Assembly (NCBI RefSeq): GCF_001427285.1
Contig: NZ_LMFV01000061.1
Span: 156,043 to 220,042 of the forward strand
Reading direction: 5' to 3'
Source: Mesorhizobium sp. Root552
GTDB lineage: Bacteria > Pseudomonadota > Alphaproteobacteria > Rhizobiales > Rhizobiaceae
DNA length: 64,000 nt
This document shows positions 45,352-53,893 of the stretch, piece by piece. Every line of letters starts with the position of its first letter. Positions within the stretch are counted from its first letter, which is position 1. The notes beneath the pieces are model-generated. The model ran no database searches. It had not been told where the DNA came from and saw only the letters and a program-made list of their open reading frames with translations. The translations under genes were made by a program, and so were the position numbers.

Positions 45352-46125
45352 GTGACCTATGAAAACATCATCGCGGAAAAACGCGGCAAGGTCGGGTTGA
45401 TCACGTTGAACAGGCCAAAGGCGCTGAATGCGCTGAATTCTCAGGTTCTGGCCGAACTCCTTGCCGCGACAAAGGCCTTCGATGCCGACGCCTCTGTCGG
45501 CGCCATCGTTGTCACCGGTTCGGAAAAGGCCTTTGCCGCCGGCGCAGACATCAAGGAAATGCAGTCGAAAAGCTATGTCGAGGCCTATCTGGAGGACTTC
45601 TTCTCCGGCTGGGAAGAATTGACGCGCACGCGCAAGCCGATGATTGCGGCCGTCGCCGGCTACGCGCTCGGCGGCGGCTGCGAACTCGCCATGATGTGCG
45701 ACTTCATCATTGCCGCCGACAGCGCCAAATTCGGCCAGCCGGAAATCACGCTGGGCGTCATGCCCGGCATGGGCGGCTCGCAGCGCCTGACGCGCTTCGT
45801 CGGCAAGTCCAAGGCGATGGACATGTGCCTCACCGGCCGCATGATGGACGCCGCCGAAGCAGAGCGCTCCGGCCTCGTCTCGCGCGTGGTGCCGGCAGGC
45901 GACCTGGTCGAGGAAGCCTTGAAAGCCGCTGCAAAGATCGCCGATTTCTCCTTGCCGGCAGTCATTATGACGAAGGAAGCCGTCAATCGCTCCTACGAGG
46001 TCACGCTGGCCGAGGGGCTGCGGTTCGAAAGGCGCGTATTCCATTCCATGTTCGCGCTCGAAGACCAGAAGGAAGGCATGGCGGCCTTCGCCGAAAAGCG
46101 TAAGGCTGACTTCAAGAACCGCTAA
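45352..46125 (+). CDS. Enoyl-CoA hydratase
   Basis: Crotonase of 257 residues. It starts at GTG 45352 with GGGAG ahead. Motifs: ITLNRPKALNALN, oxyanion segments EKAFAAGADIKEM and GYALGGGCELAMMCD, with the two catalytic Glu in GGCELAMM and FGQPEITLGVMPGMGGSQRL, as in classic enoyl-CoA hydratases. It lies 40 bases after mutM in the common rhizobial order before rpsT and dnaA. Confidence 0.92.
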   Translation: MTYENIIAEKRGKVGLITLNRPKALNALNSQVLAELLAATKAFDADASVGAIVVTGSEKAFAAGADIKEMQSKSYVEAYLEDFFSGWEELTRTRKPMIAAVAGYALGGGCELAMMCDFIIAADSAKFGQPEITLGVMPGMGGSQRLTRFVGKSKAMDMCLTGRMMDAAEAERSGLVSRVVPAGDLVEEALKAAAKIADFSLPAVIMTKEAVNRSYEVTLAEGLRFERRVFHSMFALEDQKEGMAAFAEKRKADFKNR

Positions 46126-46294
46126 ATGTGCGCGGCATGCCGATATCGTCAAAAAGAACTCGGGCCAACATTGACGGGTCGGAAAAGCTGCACTATAAGC
46201 CGCACCAACTGAGGCGGCCCATGGCTGCCCGTTTGTTTTTTGCGCCTCGCGGTACGCCGCTTGCGCTCACCGTTGAGATCAGAAGAGAGGCATC

Positions 46295-46561
46295 ATGGCC
46301 AACACCTCCTCGGCCAAAAAGGCAACGCGCAAGATAGCTCGCCGCGCCGCGGTCAATAAGAACCGTCGCTCGCGCGTTCGCACCTACGTCCGTCAGGTCG
46401 AGGAAGCATTGGCCGCCGGCGACAAGGTTGCCGCTGAAGCCGCCTTCAAGAACGCACAGCCGGAACTGATGCGCGCCGCCACCAAGGGCGTGCTGCACAA
46501 GAACACGGCATCGCGCAAGGTTTCGCGCCTTGCACAGCGTCTCAAGACCCTGTCGGCCTGA
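46295..46561 (+). CDS. rpsT: 30S ribosomal protein S20
   Basis: Basic 88-residue ribosomal protein that binds 16S rRNA. MANTSSAKKATRKIARRAAVNKNRRSRVR split across the first helix and HKNTASRKVSRLAQRLK at the C-terminus match S20. GAGAGGCATC precedes the ATG, and a strong intrinsic terminator follows at 46596-46622. Confidence 0.97.
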   Translation: MANTSSAKKATRKIARRAAVNKNRRSRVRTYVRQVEEALAAGDKVAAEAAFKNAQPELMRAATKGVLHKNTASRKVSRLAQRLKTLSA

Positions 46562-46595
46562 TCCCGCTTATTTAAAAATTTTGATTTTTTTTAAG

Positions 46596-46622
46596 AACCC
46601 GGTGCCTTCGCATCGGGTTTTT
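46596..46622 (+). terminator. Intrinsic terminator after rpsT
   Basis: Ten-pair stem AACCCGGTGC / GCATCGGGTT with a CTTC loop and a following T-run. A T/A-rich tract (46571-46592) precedes it. Confidence 0.92.
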
Positions 46623-47363
46623 CCGTTTGTCGACATAAATCCCGAATGGTCGCCTCAAAGGTACCGTAACGGTAGTTTTGGAACTCCCCAAATTTTGCCG
46701 GCATATTCAATATGTTGTGGTCGCTAAAGCAATTCCTAACATACAATCTGTCACAAAAAGTCCTTTAAATTCATACTCTTAATGAAGGTCATCCACAGCC
46801 TGTTCATATTGCATGTGGCGGATGGGGGACAATCGCCTGTCAAGCGAAATATTAAAAAAAAAGTCTCGCCAGCTAGCCTTTTGGCAACGCTTGCGGAAAA
46901 GGGTTGAATCACAATAGCTTTCACGAGCGGCCCCGCGAAAGGGGCACCCTTTGGTGGTCTTCTGGTAACCAGATTCGTTAAAAATCGGTTAGACGCGGCC
47001 TTGCCCTTTCCACAACGATTTCGGTAGTGTCCCTCTATCGAAAGGGATGGGCCCAACGGCCCTCGACCTAACCAAAAATGGAAACGTTTGAGGCCGTGGA
47101 GCTTATTCCGCGGAAGGTTGGGTTTGCCTTTTCGGTACGGGTAAGGGGAACGGGGTTTTGCGCACTTGGTGTTGAAGCCGAACCGGCGGATTGCCGGACG
47201 GTTTTGTATTGCCTTGTGTTGCCGGACCTACGACCAAGAGCTCGCAAGAGCCAACTACAGGCAAACGCCTTTGGCCAGCGGCGGCTATTTGGCGCAACAG
47301 AACGAGGCGGCATGGCGCAGGCAACTGCGATCGTGGCGGCAGAGCATAGGACAGGGGTAGCGA
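46623..47363 (+). promoter_or_regulatory. Regulatory interval upstream of dnaA
   Basis: This 741-base stretch between the rpsT terminator and dnaA has no secure gene. The first 400 bases are AT-richer than the surroundings. Visible motifs: a one-mismatch DnaA box TCATCCACA at 46789-46797, GANTC (CcrM) sites at 46906-46910 and 46972-46976, and a CtrA-like TTAA-N7-TTAG at 46978-46992. These point to cell-cycle control of dnaA. In Hyphomicrobiales the replication origin is usually near hemE, so I do not call this oriC. A 64-codon frame ends 3 bases before dnaA and is discussed under findings. Confidence 0.6.
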
Positions 47364-48905
47364 ATGCAGAGCGGCATCGACAGGGAGATTGGTGGCGACC
47401 TCCCTCTTTCGGGGGACTTGATCAAAGAAAACGACCTGACGATTTCCGCAGCAGTGGATCATAGGTTCGAGCGCATCAAGGCGCAGTTGAAGGCCCGCCT
47501 CGGAACCGAGGTCTATTCCAGCTGGTTCGGGCGCATGAAGCTGGCTGAGGCTTCGAAAGGCGTCGTGCGCATTTCTGTTCCAACCGCATTCCTGCGTTCC
47601 TGGATCAACGGCCACTACCTCGACCAGATCATCGAGCTTTGGAAGGAAGAAGATCCCGACGTCATCAAGGTGGAGATCATCGTCCGCACTGCCACGCGCC
47701 ACGCGCGCAGCGGCGAGGGTGAAAATGCACCGCAGCGCAAGACGATGACCCGTCAGACCCAGACCGTACTCGCGGCTGGCACAGTAAATCCCGGCAAGCC
47801 CGAGCGCGCTCCCGCAAACCGGAATGGGGCTGCGGAGCCGGAGTTCCGCCAAAGCGTACTCGGTTCGCCGCTTGATCCGCGTTATACCTTTGCCTCTTTC
47901 ATCGAGGGCCCGTCGAACCGCGTGGCCTTCGCCGCCGCTCGTGCGGTCGCGGAATCGCAGTCGAGCGCCGTGCGCTTCAATCCGCTTTTCCTGCATGCCA
48001 CGGTCGGCCTCGGCAAAACCCATCTGTTGCAGGCAATCGCCGCGGAATCGCTGCGCCAGAACCCGAGGTCGCGCGTTGTCTACCTGACGGCGGAATATTT
48101 CATGTGGCGCTTTGCCACCGCCATCCGCGACAACAATGCGCTGACATTGAAAGAGCAGTTGCGCGACATCGATCTTCTGATCATCGACGACATGCAGTTC
48201 CTGCAGGGCAAGTCGATCCAGCATGAGTTCTGCCATCTGATCAACATGCTGCTGGACAGCGCCAAGCAGGTGGTTGTCGCCGCCGACCGGCCGCCATCGG
48301 AACTGGAATCGCTGGAGCCTCGCGTGCGTTCGCGGCTTAACGGCGGTGTTGCGCTGGAAATGTCGGCGCCCGATTTTTCCATGCGGCTTGCCATGTTGAA
48401 GCTGCGGCTTGCGTCGGCCAAGTCGGAAGACCAGTCGCTGGCCATTTCAGAAGACATTCTGGAACACGTCGCGCGCACGGTTACGGGCAGCGGACGCGAA
48501 CTGGAAGGGGCCTTCAATCAGCTTCTGTTCCGGCAGTCGTTCGAGCCGCAGATCACCATCGACCGTATCGATGAGATTCTCGGCCATATCTACCGCACCG
48601 GCGAACCGAAGCGAGTACGCATCGAAGACATCCAGCGCATCGTCGCGCGCCACTACAATGTGTCCAAGACCGAGCTTCTCTCCAACCGGCGCACCCGCAC
48701 TATCGTCAAGCCGCGCCAGGTTGCAATGTATCTGTCCAAGGTGATGACGCCGCGTTCGCTGCCCGAAATCGGCCGGCGCTTCGGTGGTCGCGACCACACC
48801 ACGGTGCTCCATGCAGTGCGCAAGATCGAGGATTTGTCGGGCGCGGACAACACGCTGGCGCAGGAACTGGAACTGCTTAGAAGGCTGATCAACGATCAGG
48901 CATAG
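47364..48905 (+). CDS. dnaA: Chromosomal replication initiator protein DnaA
   Basis: AAA+ ATPase that opens the replication origin. At 513 residues: N-terminal domain I (FERIKAQLKARLGTEVYSSWFGRM), a variable linker, ATPase domain with VGLGKTHLLQAIAAE (Walker A; the usual leading Gly is Ala-Thr here), Walker B LLIIDDMQFL, and the DNA-binding signature GGRDHTTVLHAVRKI near residue 473. CAGGGG at good spacing supports the ATG at 47364. Confidence 0.97.
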   Translation: MQSGIDREIGGDLPLSGDLIKENDLTISAAVDHRFERIKAQLKARLGTEVYSSWFGRMKLAEASKGVVRISVPTAFLRSWINGHYLDQIIELWKEEDPDVIKVEIIVRTATRHARSGEGENAPQRKTMTRQTQTVLAAGTVNPGKPERAPANRNGAAEPEFRQSVLGSPLDPRYTFASFIEGPSNRVAFAAARAVAESQSSAVRFNPLFLHATVGLGKTHLLQAIAAESLRQNPRSRVVYLTAEYFMWRFATAIRDNNALTLKEQLRDIDLLIIDDMQFLQGKSIQHEFCHLINMLLDSAKQVVVAADRPPSELESLEPRVRSRLNGGVALEMSAPDFSMRLAMLKLRLASAKSEDQSLAISEDILEHVARTVTGSGRELEGAFNQLLFRQSFEPQITIDRIDEILGHIYRTGEPKRVRIEDIQRIVARHYNVSKTELLSNRRTRTIVKPRQVAMYLSKVMTPRSLPEIGRRFGGRDHTTVLHAVRKIEDLSGADNTLAQELELLRRLINDQA

Positions 48906-48920
48906 GCGAGCCCGTCATCA

Positions 48921-48984
48921 AGGCTTTGTCGTTATCCACAAAGCCTCCGATTGCAGCGCGCGGGCTTGCGTTCGGGGGCTTTTT
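48921..48984 (+). terminator. dnaA terminator with competing upstream hairpin and DnaA box
   Basis: Hairpin A pairs AGGCTTTGT (48921-48929) with ACAAAGCCT (48938-48946), perfect 9 bp. Hairpin B pairs AAGCCTCCGA (48941-48950) with TCGGGGGCTT (48972-48981, one G-T pair) and is followed by a T-run (48980-48984), the form of an intrinsic terminator. A and B share 48941-48946, so they cannot form together. A perfect DnaA box TTATCCACA (48932-48940) spans the loop and inner strand of hairpin A. Confidence 0.7.
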
Positions 48985-49077
48985 CCTGTCAGTTTGACGA
49001 AATTCTATGCCAGTTCAGACTGAGGCAGGTTGCCGATTCGGACACCTGCCCTTTCCTTCAAGTGAGCCTGTTTCATC

Positions 49078-50196
49078 ATGCGTGTAATTCTGGAACGGTC
49101 AAACCTTCTCAAGTCCCTTAACCACGTTCACCGCGTGGTGGAGCGGCGCAACACAATTCCGATCCTTTCCAACGTGCTGTTGAATGCGGAAGGCGCCAGC
49201 CTAGAGATGAAGGCGACCGATCTCGACCTCGAGATCACCGAGGCAACGCCTGCCAAGGTGGAGCGCCCCGGTGCCACGACCGTGCCGGCGCACCTGCTCT
49301 ATGACATCGTGCGCAAGCTTGCCGAGGGCGCCGAGGTCATGCTGAAGACCGACGAAGACGGCAATGCCATGACCGTCACCTCCGGACGCTCAAGCTTCCG
49401 CCTGCAGTGCCTGCCGCAGTCGGATTTTCCCGAATTGTCGGCCGGCTCCTTCCCGCATATCTTCCGGCTCGATTCAACAGCTCTCAAGGGCCTTGTCGAC
49501 AAGACGCAGTTCGCCATCTCGACCGAGGAAACGCGCTACTACCTCAACGGCATTTTCCTGCATGTCCATGAAGTGGGCGGCAAGCTGAAGCTGCGCTCGG
49601 TCGCGACCGACGGCCACAGGCTGGCGCGGGCCGAAATCGATGCTCCCGCGGGATCCGAGGGCATGCCCGGCATCATCATTCCGCGCAAGACGGTCAGCGA
49701 ATTGCAGAAGCTGGTCGATGACCCGGATATCGCCGTCACCACAGAGCTTTCCGACACCAAGATCCGTTTCACCGTCGGCAGCGTCGTTCTCACCTCCAAG
49801 CTGATCGACGGCACCTTCCCCGACTACCAGCGCGTCATTCCGACCGGCAACGACAAGAAGCTCACCATCGATCGTCAGACCTTCGCGGCTGCCGTCGATC
49901 GCGTCTCCACCATCTCTTCCGAGCGTGGGCGGGCCGTGAAGCTCTCCATTGCCGAAGGCCAGTTGACGCTGGCGGTCAACAACCCGGATTCGGGCAGCGC
50001 CACGGAAGAACTGGCGGCGGATTATTCCTCCGACCCCATCGAGATCGGCTTCAACGCGCGTTACCTTCTCGACGTCGCAGCCCAGCTCAGCGGCGGCGAC
50101 GCCGAATTCATGCTGGCCGATGCCGGTTCGCCGACGCTGATCCGCGATACCAACGACCAGAACACGCTCTATGTGCTGATGCCGATGCGGGTGTGA
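49078..50196 (+). CDS. dnaN: DNA polymerase III beta sliding clamp
   Basis: Ring-shaped clamp of 372 residues, three similar domains. N-terminal MRVILERSNLLKSLNHVHRVVERRNTIPILSNVLL broken over two strands, GRSSFRLQCLPQSDFPEL, and the C-terminal DQNTLYVLMPMRV are diagnostic; the closing peptide is the usual MPMR. Normal order dnaA-dnaN-recF. The upstream gap of 172 bases holds the dnaA terminator and another GGCAGGT/ACCTGCC hairpin at 49024-49050. Confidence 0.98.
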   Translation: MRVILERSNLLKSLNHVHRVVERRNTIPILSNVLLNAEGASLEMKATDLDLEITEATPAKVERPGATTVPAHLLYDIVRKLAEGAEVMLKTDEDGNAMTVTSGRSSFRLQCLPQSDFPELSAGSFPHIFRLDSTALKGLVDKTQFAISTEETRYYLNGIFLHVHEVGGKLKLRSVATDGHRLARAEIDAPAGSEGMPGIIIPRKTVSELQKLVDDPDIAVTTELSDTKIRFTVGSVVLTSKLIDGTFPDYQRVIPTGNDKKLTIDRQTFAAAVDRVSTISSERGRAVKLSIAEGQLTLAVNNPDSGSATEELAADYSSDPIEIGFNARYLLDVAAQLSGGDAEFMLADAGSPTLIRDTNDQNTLYVLMPMRV

Positions 50197-50279
50197 GCAT
50201 TCGGCGTCCTACCCATTCTAGTCACGTCGCCCGCCTCTGTCCCAAAGGGCAGAGGAGTGCGCCATAAGGCACCGGGCCA

Positions 50280-51422
50280 ATGGCGCTCATTACCCATATC
50301 AGCCGGATCACGCTGACCAATTTCCGCAACTACGCGGCCCTCTCGCTTGATTTGAAGCCGGGTGCCGTCGTGCTGACCGGCGACAACGGCGCGGGCAAGA
50401 CCAACCTCCTCGAAGCCATATCCCTTCTCACACCCGGCCGCGGGCTGCGCCGCGCTCCTTACGGCGAGGTGGCGCGTGAAGGTGGCGACGGCGGTTTCGC
50501 CCTCCACGCCAAGCTTGATGGACCGAATGGCGATGCCGATATCGGCACTGGGTTTGCAGGCGCGGATGCCGGCGAAACCGGGCGGCGCGTGCGCATCAAC
50601 GGTGCTGCGGCGCGGTCCGCCGACGACCTGCTCGAATGGCTGCGCGTCGTCTGGCTGACGCCAGCGATGGACTCCCTCTTCACTGGCCCTGCCGGCGACC
50701 GCCGCCGCTTCCTCGACCGCATGGTGCTGGCCATCGATGCCAGTCACGGCCAGCGCGCGCTCGACTATGAAAAGGCGATGCGCGGGCGCAACCGCCTGCT
50801 CGCCGACAATTCCCGCGATGGCGCATGGTTCGAAGCCATCGAAACGCAGATGGCGGAAACCGGCGTGGCGATAGCCGCCGCGCGCGCCGAACTGGTGCGG
50901 CTACTCACCGCGATGATCGAGCGCCTGCCCGGCGAAGGACCGTTTCCGCAGGCCGACATCGCGCTTGCCGGCGATCTCGAGAGCCGGATCGGCAACCTGC
51001 CCGCTGTCGATGTCGAGGAGGAATTTCGCCGCGCACTTGCCGCCGGCCGGGAACGCGACCGCGCGGCAGGCCGCACGCTGAGCGGCCCTCACCGTTCCGA
51101 TCTCGTCGTGCGCCATCGCCCCAAGGCGATGCCCGCCGACCTGTGCTCCACCGGGGAACAGAAGGCGCTTCTGGTCGGCATCGTGTTGTCGCACGCACGC
51201 CTGACCGCGGAAATATCGGGCATGACGCCGATCCTGCTCCTCGACGAGATCGCCGCGCATCTCGACGCCGGTCGGCGCGCAGCCCTGTTTTCGATCCTTG
51301 AAGACCTCGCCTGCCAGACCTTCATGACCGGCACCGACGCCGCTCTTTTCTCCAGCCTGCAAGGCAGGGCGCAGTTCCTTACCGTCGATCACGGCACTGC
51401 TGGCCCCACCGATAGCGCCTGA
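50280..51422 (+). CDS. recF: DNA replication and repair protein RecF
   Basis: SMC-like ATPase of 380 residues for gap repair. ITLTNFRNYAALSLDLKPG, Walker A GDNGAGKTNLLEAISLL, signature LSGPHRSDL and Walker B LLLDEIAAHLDAGRR are present. The 83-base gap after dnaN contains the hairpin CCTCTG..CAGAGG (50234-50255). Confidence 0.96.
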   Translation: MALITHISRITLTNFRNYAALSLDLKPGAVVLTGDNGAGKTNLLEAISLLTPGRGLRRAPYGEVAREGGDGGFALHAKLDGPNGDADIGTGFAGADAGETGRRVRINGAAARSADDLLEWLRVVWLTPAMDSLFTGPAGDRRRFLDRMVLAIDASHGQRALDYEKAMRGRNRLLADNSRDGAWFEAIETQMAETGVAIAAARAELVRLLTAMIERLPGEGPFPQADIALAGDLESRIGNLPAVDVEEEFRRALAAGRERDRAAGRTLSGPHRSDLVVRHRPKAMPADLCSTGEQKALLVGIVLSHARLTAEISGMTPILLLDEIAAHLDAGRRAALFSILEDLACQTFMTGTDAALFSSLQGRAQFLTVDHGTAGPTDSA

Positions 51423-51450
51423 CAAGATTTCTGCCCAAGGCTATGGTCCG

Positions 51451-52212
51451 GTGATGACACCACTGCCGCCACTTACCGATGAAGAACTTGAGCGCTACGC
51501 GCGCCACATCGTGCTGCCGGAAATCGGCGGCGCGGGCCAGCGCAAGCTGAAGAAGGCGCGCGTTTTGGTCATCGGCGCTGGCGGCCTCGGCGCGCCGGTG
51601 CTGGAATATCTCGCCGCTGCCGGCGTCGGCACGCTCGGCGTCATCGACGACGACACCGTCTCGCTCTCCAACCTGCAACGGCAGGTGATCCACGATACGG
51701 CGTCCCTCGGCACCCCGAAAGGCGAAAGCGCCAAGGCGAGCATTGCCCGCATCAACCCATCCGTTGCCGTGGAACTGCATACGTTCCGCCTTACCGCCGA
51801 AAACGCCCCTGCCCTTGTCGCGCAATACGACCTCGTCATCGACGGCTCGGACAATTTCGACACACGCTATGCGGTTGCCGACGCCTGCGAGCAGGAAAAG
51901 CGCCCTCTGGTCCACGCCGCCGTCGGCCGCTTCGATGGTTCGGTAACGGTGCTGAAGCCGTTCGAGACGGCCGCCGACGGTACGCAAAACCCGTCCTATC
52001 GCGACCTGTTCCCGGAGCCGCCGCCGCTCGGCCTCGTGCCGTCCTGCGCCGCCGCTGGCGTGGTCGGCGCGCTCACCGGCGTCATCGGCACGCTTCAGGC
52101 GATGGAGGCGATCAAGCTCATCGCCGGCATCGGCGAGCCGCTCGTCGGCCGGCTTCTGCTCTACGACGCGCTCGCCGCGCGCTTCGACACCATCCGCTAC
52201 AAGAGGCGCTGA
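51451..52212 (+). CDS. moeB: Molybdopterin-synthase adenylyltransferase (MoeB/ThiF family)
   Basis: E1-like enzyme that adenylylates a sulfur-carrier protein (MoaD or ThiS). The 253-residue protein has VLVIGAGGLGAPVLEYLAAAGVG (ATP site), DDDTVSLSNLQRQVIH and DLVIDGSDNFDTRY. The two CxxC zinc pairs of E. coli MoeB are not present, so it is the zinc-free subgroup. The start is GTG 51451 or ATG 51454. It ends 1 base before the aconitase X gene, so they are in one unit. Confidence 0.85.
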   Translation: MMTPLPPLTDEELERYARHIVLPEIGGAGQRKLKKARVLVIGAGGLGAPVLEYLAAAGVGTLGVIDDDTVSLSNLQRQVIHDTASLGTPKGESAKASIARINPSVAVELHTFRLTAENAPALVAQYDLVIDGSDNFDTRYAVADACEQEKRPLVHAAVGRFDGSVTVLKPFETAADGTQNPSYRDLFPEPPPLGLVPSCAAAGVVGALTGVIGTLQAMEAIKLIAGIGEPLVGRLLLYDALAARFDTIRYKRR

Positions 52213-52213
52213 C

Positions 52214-53473
52214 ATGGCCCTCGCGCTGACCGCCGAGGAACAGGCCATCGCCTCCGGCGGTCGCGGCGAAGGGGCCGCTGCCGCCATGCGCATCGTTGCC
52301 GAAAGCGCCCGGCTGCTTGCCGCGCCGCGTCTCATCCCGATCGCCTCCGCGCATATCGACGGCGCGCTCTATCACGGCGATTCCGGCACGCTGTTTGCCG
52401 AGAGACTGGTGGAAGGCGGAGCACAAGTCGCCGTGCGCTCCACGCTCAATGTCGGCGCGCTCGACCTCATGGGCTGCTCGCGCGTCAGGCTGGAAGAACC
52501 GCAGCGCGGCATGGCGCGGCGGATGATGGAAGCCTACCGCAAGCTAGGCTGCGAACAGAGCTGGACCTGCACACCCTATCAGGCCGGCCACCGGCCCGCC
52601 TTCGGCAGCGATGTCGCCTGGGGCGAATCCAACGCCGTCGTCTTCTGCAATTCCGTGCTCGGCGCGCGCACCAACCGCTATGGCGACTTCCTCGACATCG
52701 CCTGCGCCATCGCCGGGCGCGCACCCGACTACGGCCTGCACCGGGCGGAAAACCGGCGCGCCCGGCTCGTCTTCAATGTCTCCGCCCTGCCCCCTGCCTT
52801 CCTCGCCTCGGAAATCGCGTGGCCGGTCCTCGGCAGCCTCTATGGCCGCGAGACCGGCACCGCCATCGGTGTCGTGGCAGGCATCGCGACGCACCCGGGC
52901 GAAGACGTGCTGAAAGCCTTCGGCGCCGCAGCCGCTTCCTCCGGTGCCGTCGGCTTGTTCCACATTGCCGGCGTGACGCCCGAAGCGCCCGACGTGGAGA
53001 CAGCCCTCGGCCACGTCGCGCCCGAGCGTACGATCAAGGTCACCTCGCAGATGATTGCCACGGCACAGCGCGGACTCTCCACCGCCGCGCACGCCGAGAC
53101 CATCGACGCGGTCGCCATCGGCAGTCCGCATCTGTCGCTGGCGGAGTTCGAGCGTCTGGAACGGCTGATTGCCGGCCGAAAGCTCGCCGTTCCGATCCAC
53201 GCCTGCACCGGGCGCCATGTTGTGTCCGAGCTGGACAAGACGGCTCGCAGAAAGGCGCTGGAGGCTTGCGGGGTCGTCGTCGTCGCCGACACCTGCGTGG
53301 TGGTGACGCCGATCCTTGGCAAACTGCCGAACGGCGTCCTCATGACCAATTCCGGCAAGTTCGCCCATTATGCGCCCGGCAACACCGGCTATGCGGTGCT
53401 CTACGGCTCGCTGGCCGATTGCGTGGAAAGCGCGGTCACCGGCAAGCCCGTCTTCACGGATAGCGCGGCATGA
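52214..53473 (+). CDS. Aconitase X catalytic (large) subunit
   Basis: DUF521/AcnX protein of 419 residues; the [Fe-S]-type hydro-lyase core. The sequence AWGESNAVVFCNSVLGARTNRYGDFLDIACA is the family signature, with Cys residues (WTCTPYQ, FCNSVLG, DTCVVV) as possible cluster ligands. Known AcnX enzymes dehydrate cis-3-hydroxy-L-proline (bacteria) or mevalonate 5-phosphate (archaea). It is coupled by a 4-base overlap to the swivel subunit and abuts moeB. No proline racemase or hydroxyproline genes are nearby, so substrate is open. Confidence 0.88.
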   Translation: MALALTAEEQAIASGGRGEGAAAAMRIVAESARLLAAPRLIPIASAHIDGALYHGDSGTLFAERLVEGGAQVAVRSTLNVGALDLMGCSRVRLEEPQRGMARRMMEAYRKLGCEQSWTCTPYQAGHRPAFGSDVAWGESNAVVFCNSVLGARTNRYGDFLDIACAIAGRAPDYGLHRAENRRARLVFNVSALPPAFLASEIAWPVLGSLYGRETGTAIGVVAGIATHPGEDVLKAFGAAAASSGAVGLFHIAGVTPEAPDVETALGHVAPERTIKVTSQMIATAQRGLSTAAHAETIDAVAIGSPHLSLAEFERLERLIAGRKLAVPIHACTGRHVVSELDKTARRKALEACGVVVVADTCVVVTPILGKLPNGVLMTNSGKFAHYAPGNTGYAVLYGSLADCVESAVTGKPVFTDSAA

Positions 53474-53883
53474 GCGAACGAGCCGAAATCCTTGTTCCAG
53501 GCAGCAGCGGCGAAGGCGAGGCACTGGTCCTCACCCAGCCGATCAGCTTCTGGGGCGGCGTCGATCCGAAGACCGGGCGCATCGCCGATGTGCGGCACCC
53601 TGAGCACGGTCAGTGCATCGCGGGCCGCGTCCTGTTCCTGCCGGGCACCATCGGCTCGTCATCGGCATCCGCCGTGCTTCTGGAACTGGTCCACAACGGC
53701 CACGCGCCTGCCGCGCTCGTCCTGCACGAACCGGACGCCATCCTTTTGCTCGGCCTCATCGTGGCGCGCGAAATGGCGTGGCAAGGCCCGATCGCGATAC
53801 GGCTCGACCGCAGCGCCTTCGAAAAATTCGAAGGCCGCAACGTTCAGGTCGCGGCCAACGGTACAATCAGCTTACCAAACTGA
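53470..53883 (+). CDS. Aconitase X swivel (small) subunit
   Basis: DUF126 protein of 137 residues, the mobile domain that completes the AcnX active site. PISFWGGVDPKTGRIAD and the phosphate-loop-like PGTIGSSSASAVLLELVHNG match the family. Its ATG overlaps the large-subunit stop (ATGA), so the two subunits are made together. It ends 10 bases from the end of the convergent dehydrogenase. Confidence 0.9.
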   Translation: MSERAEILVPGSSGEGEALVLTQPISFWGGVDPKTGRIADVRHPEHGQCIAGRVLFLPGTIGSSSASAVLLELVHNGHAPAALVLHEPDAILLLGLIVAREMAWQGPIAIRLDRSAFEKFEGRNVQVAANGTISLPN

Positions 53884-53893
53884 CGGAAGAGTT

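Noticed and set aside
46623..47363. The dnaA upstream interval as the replication origin
   Set aside because: Only one imperfect DnaA box is visible, no box cluster, and in this order the origin is usually near hemE, which is not in the window.
47078..47464. 128-codon frame overlapping the start of dnaA
   Set aside because: It overlaps dnaA by about 100 bases in another frame, lacks a ribosome site, and has no family features.
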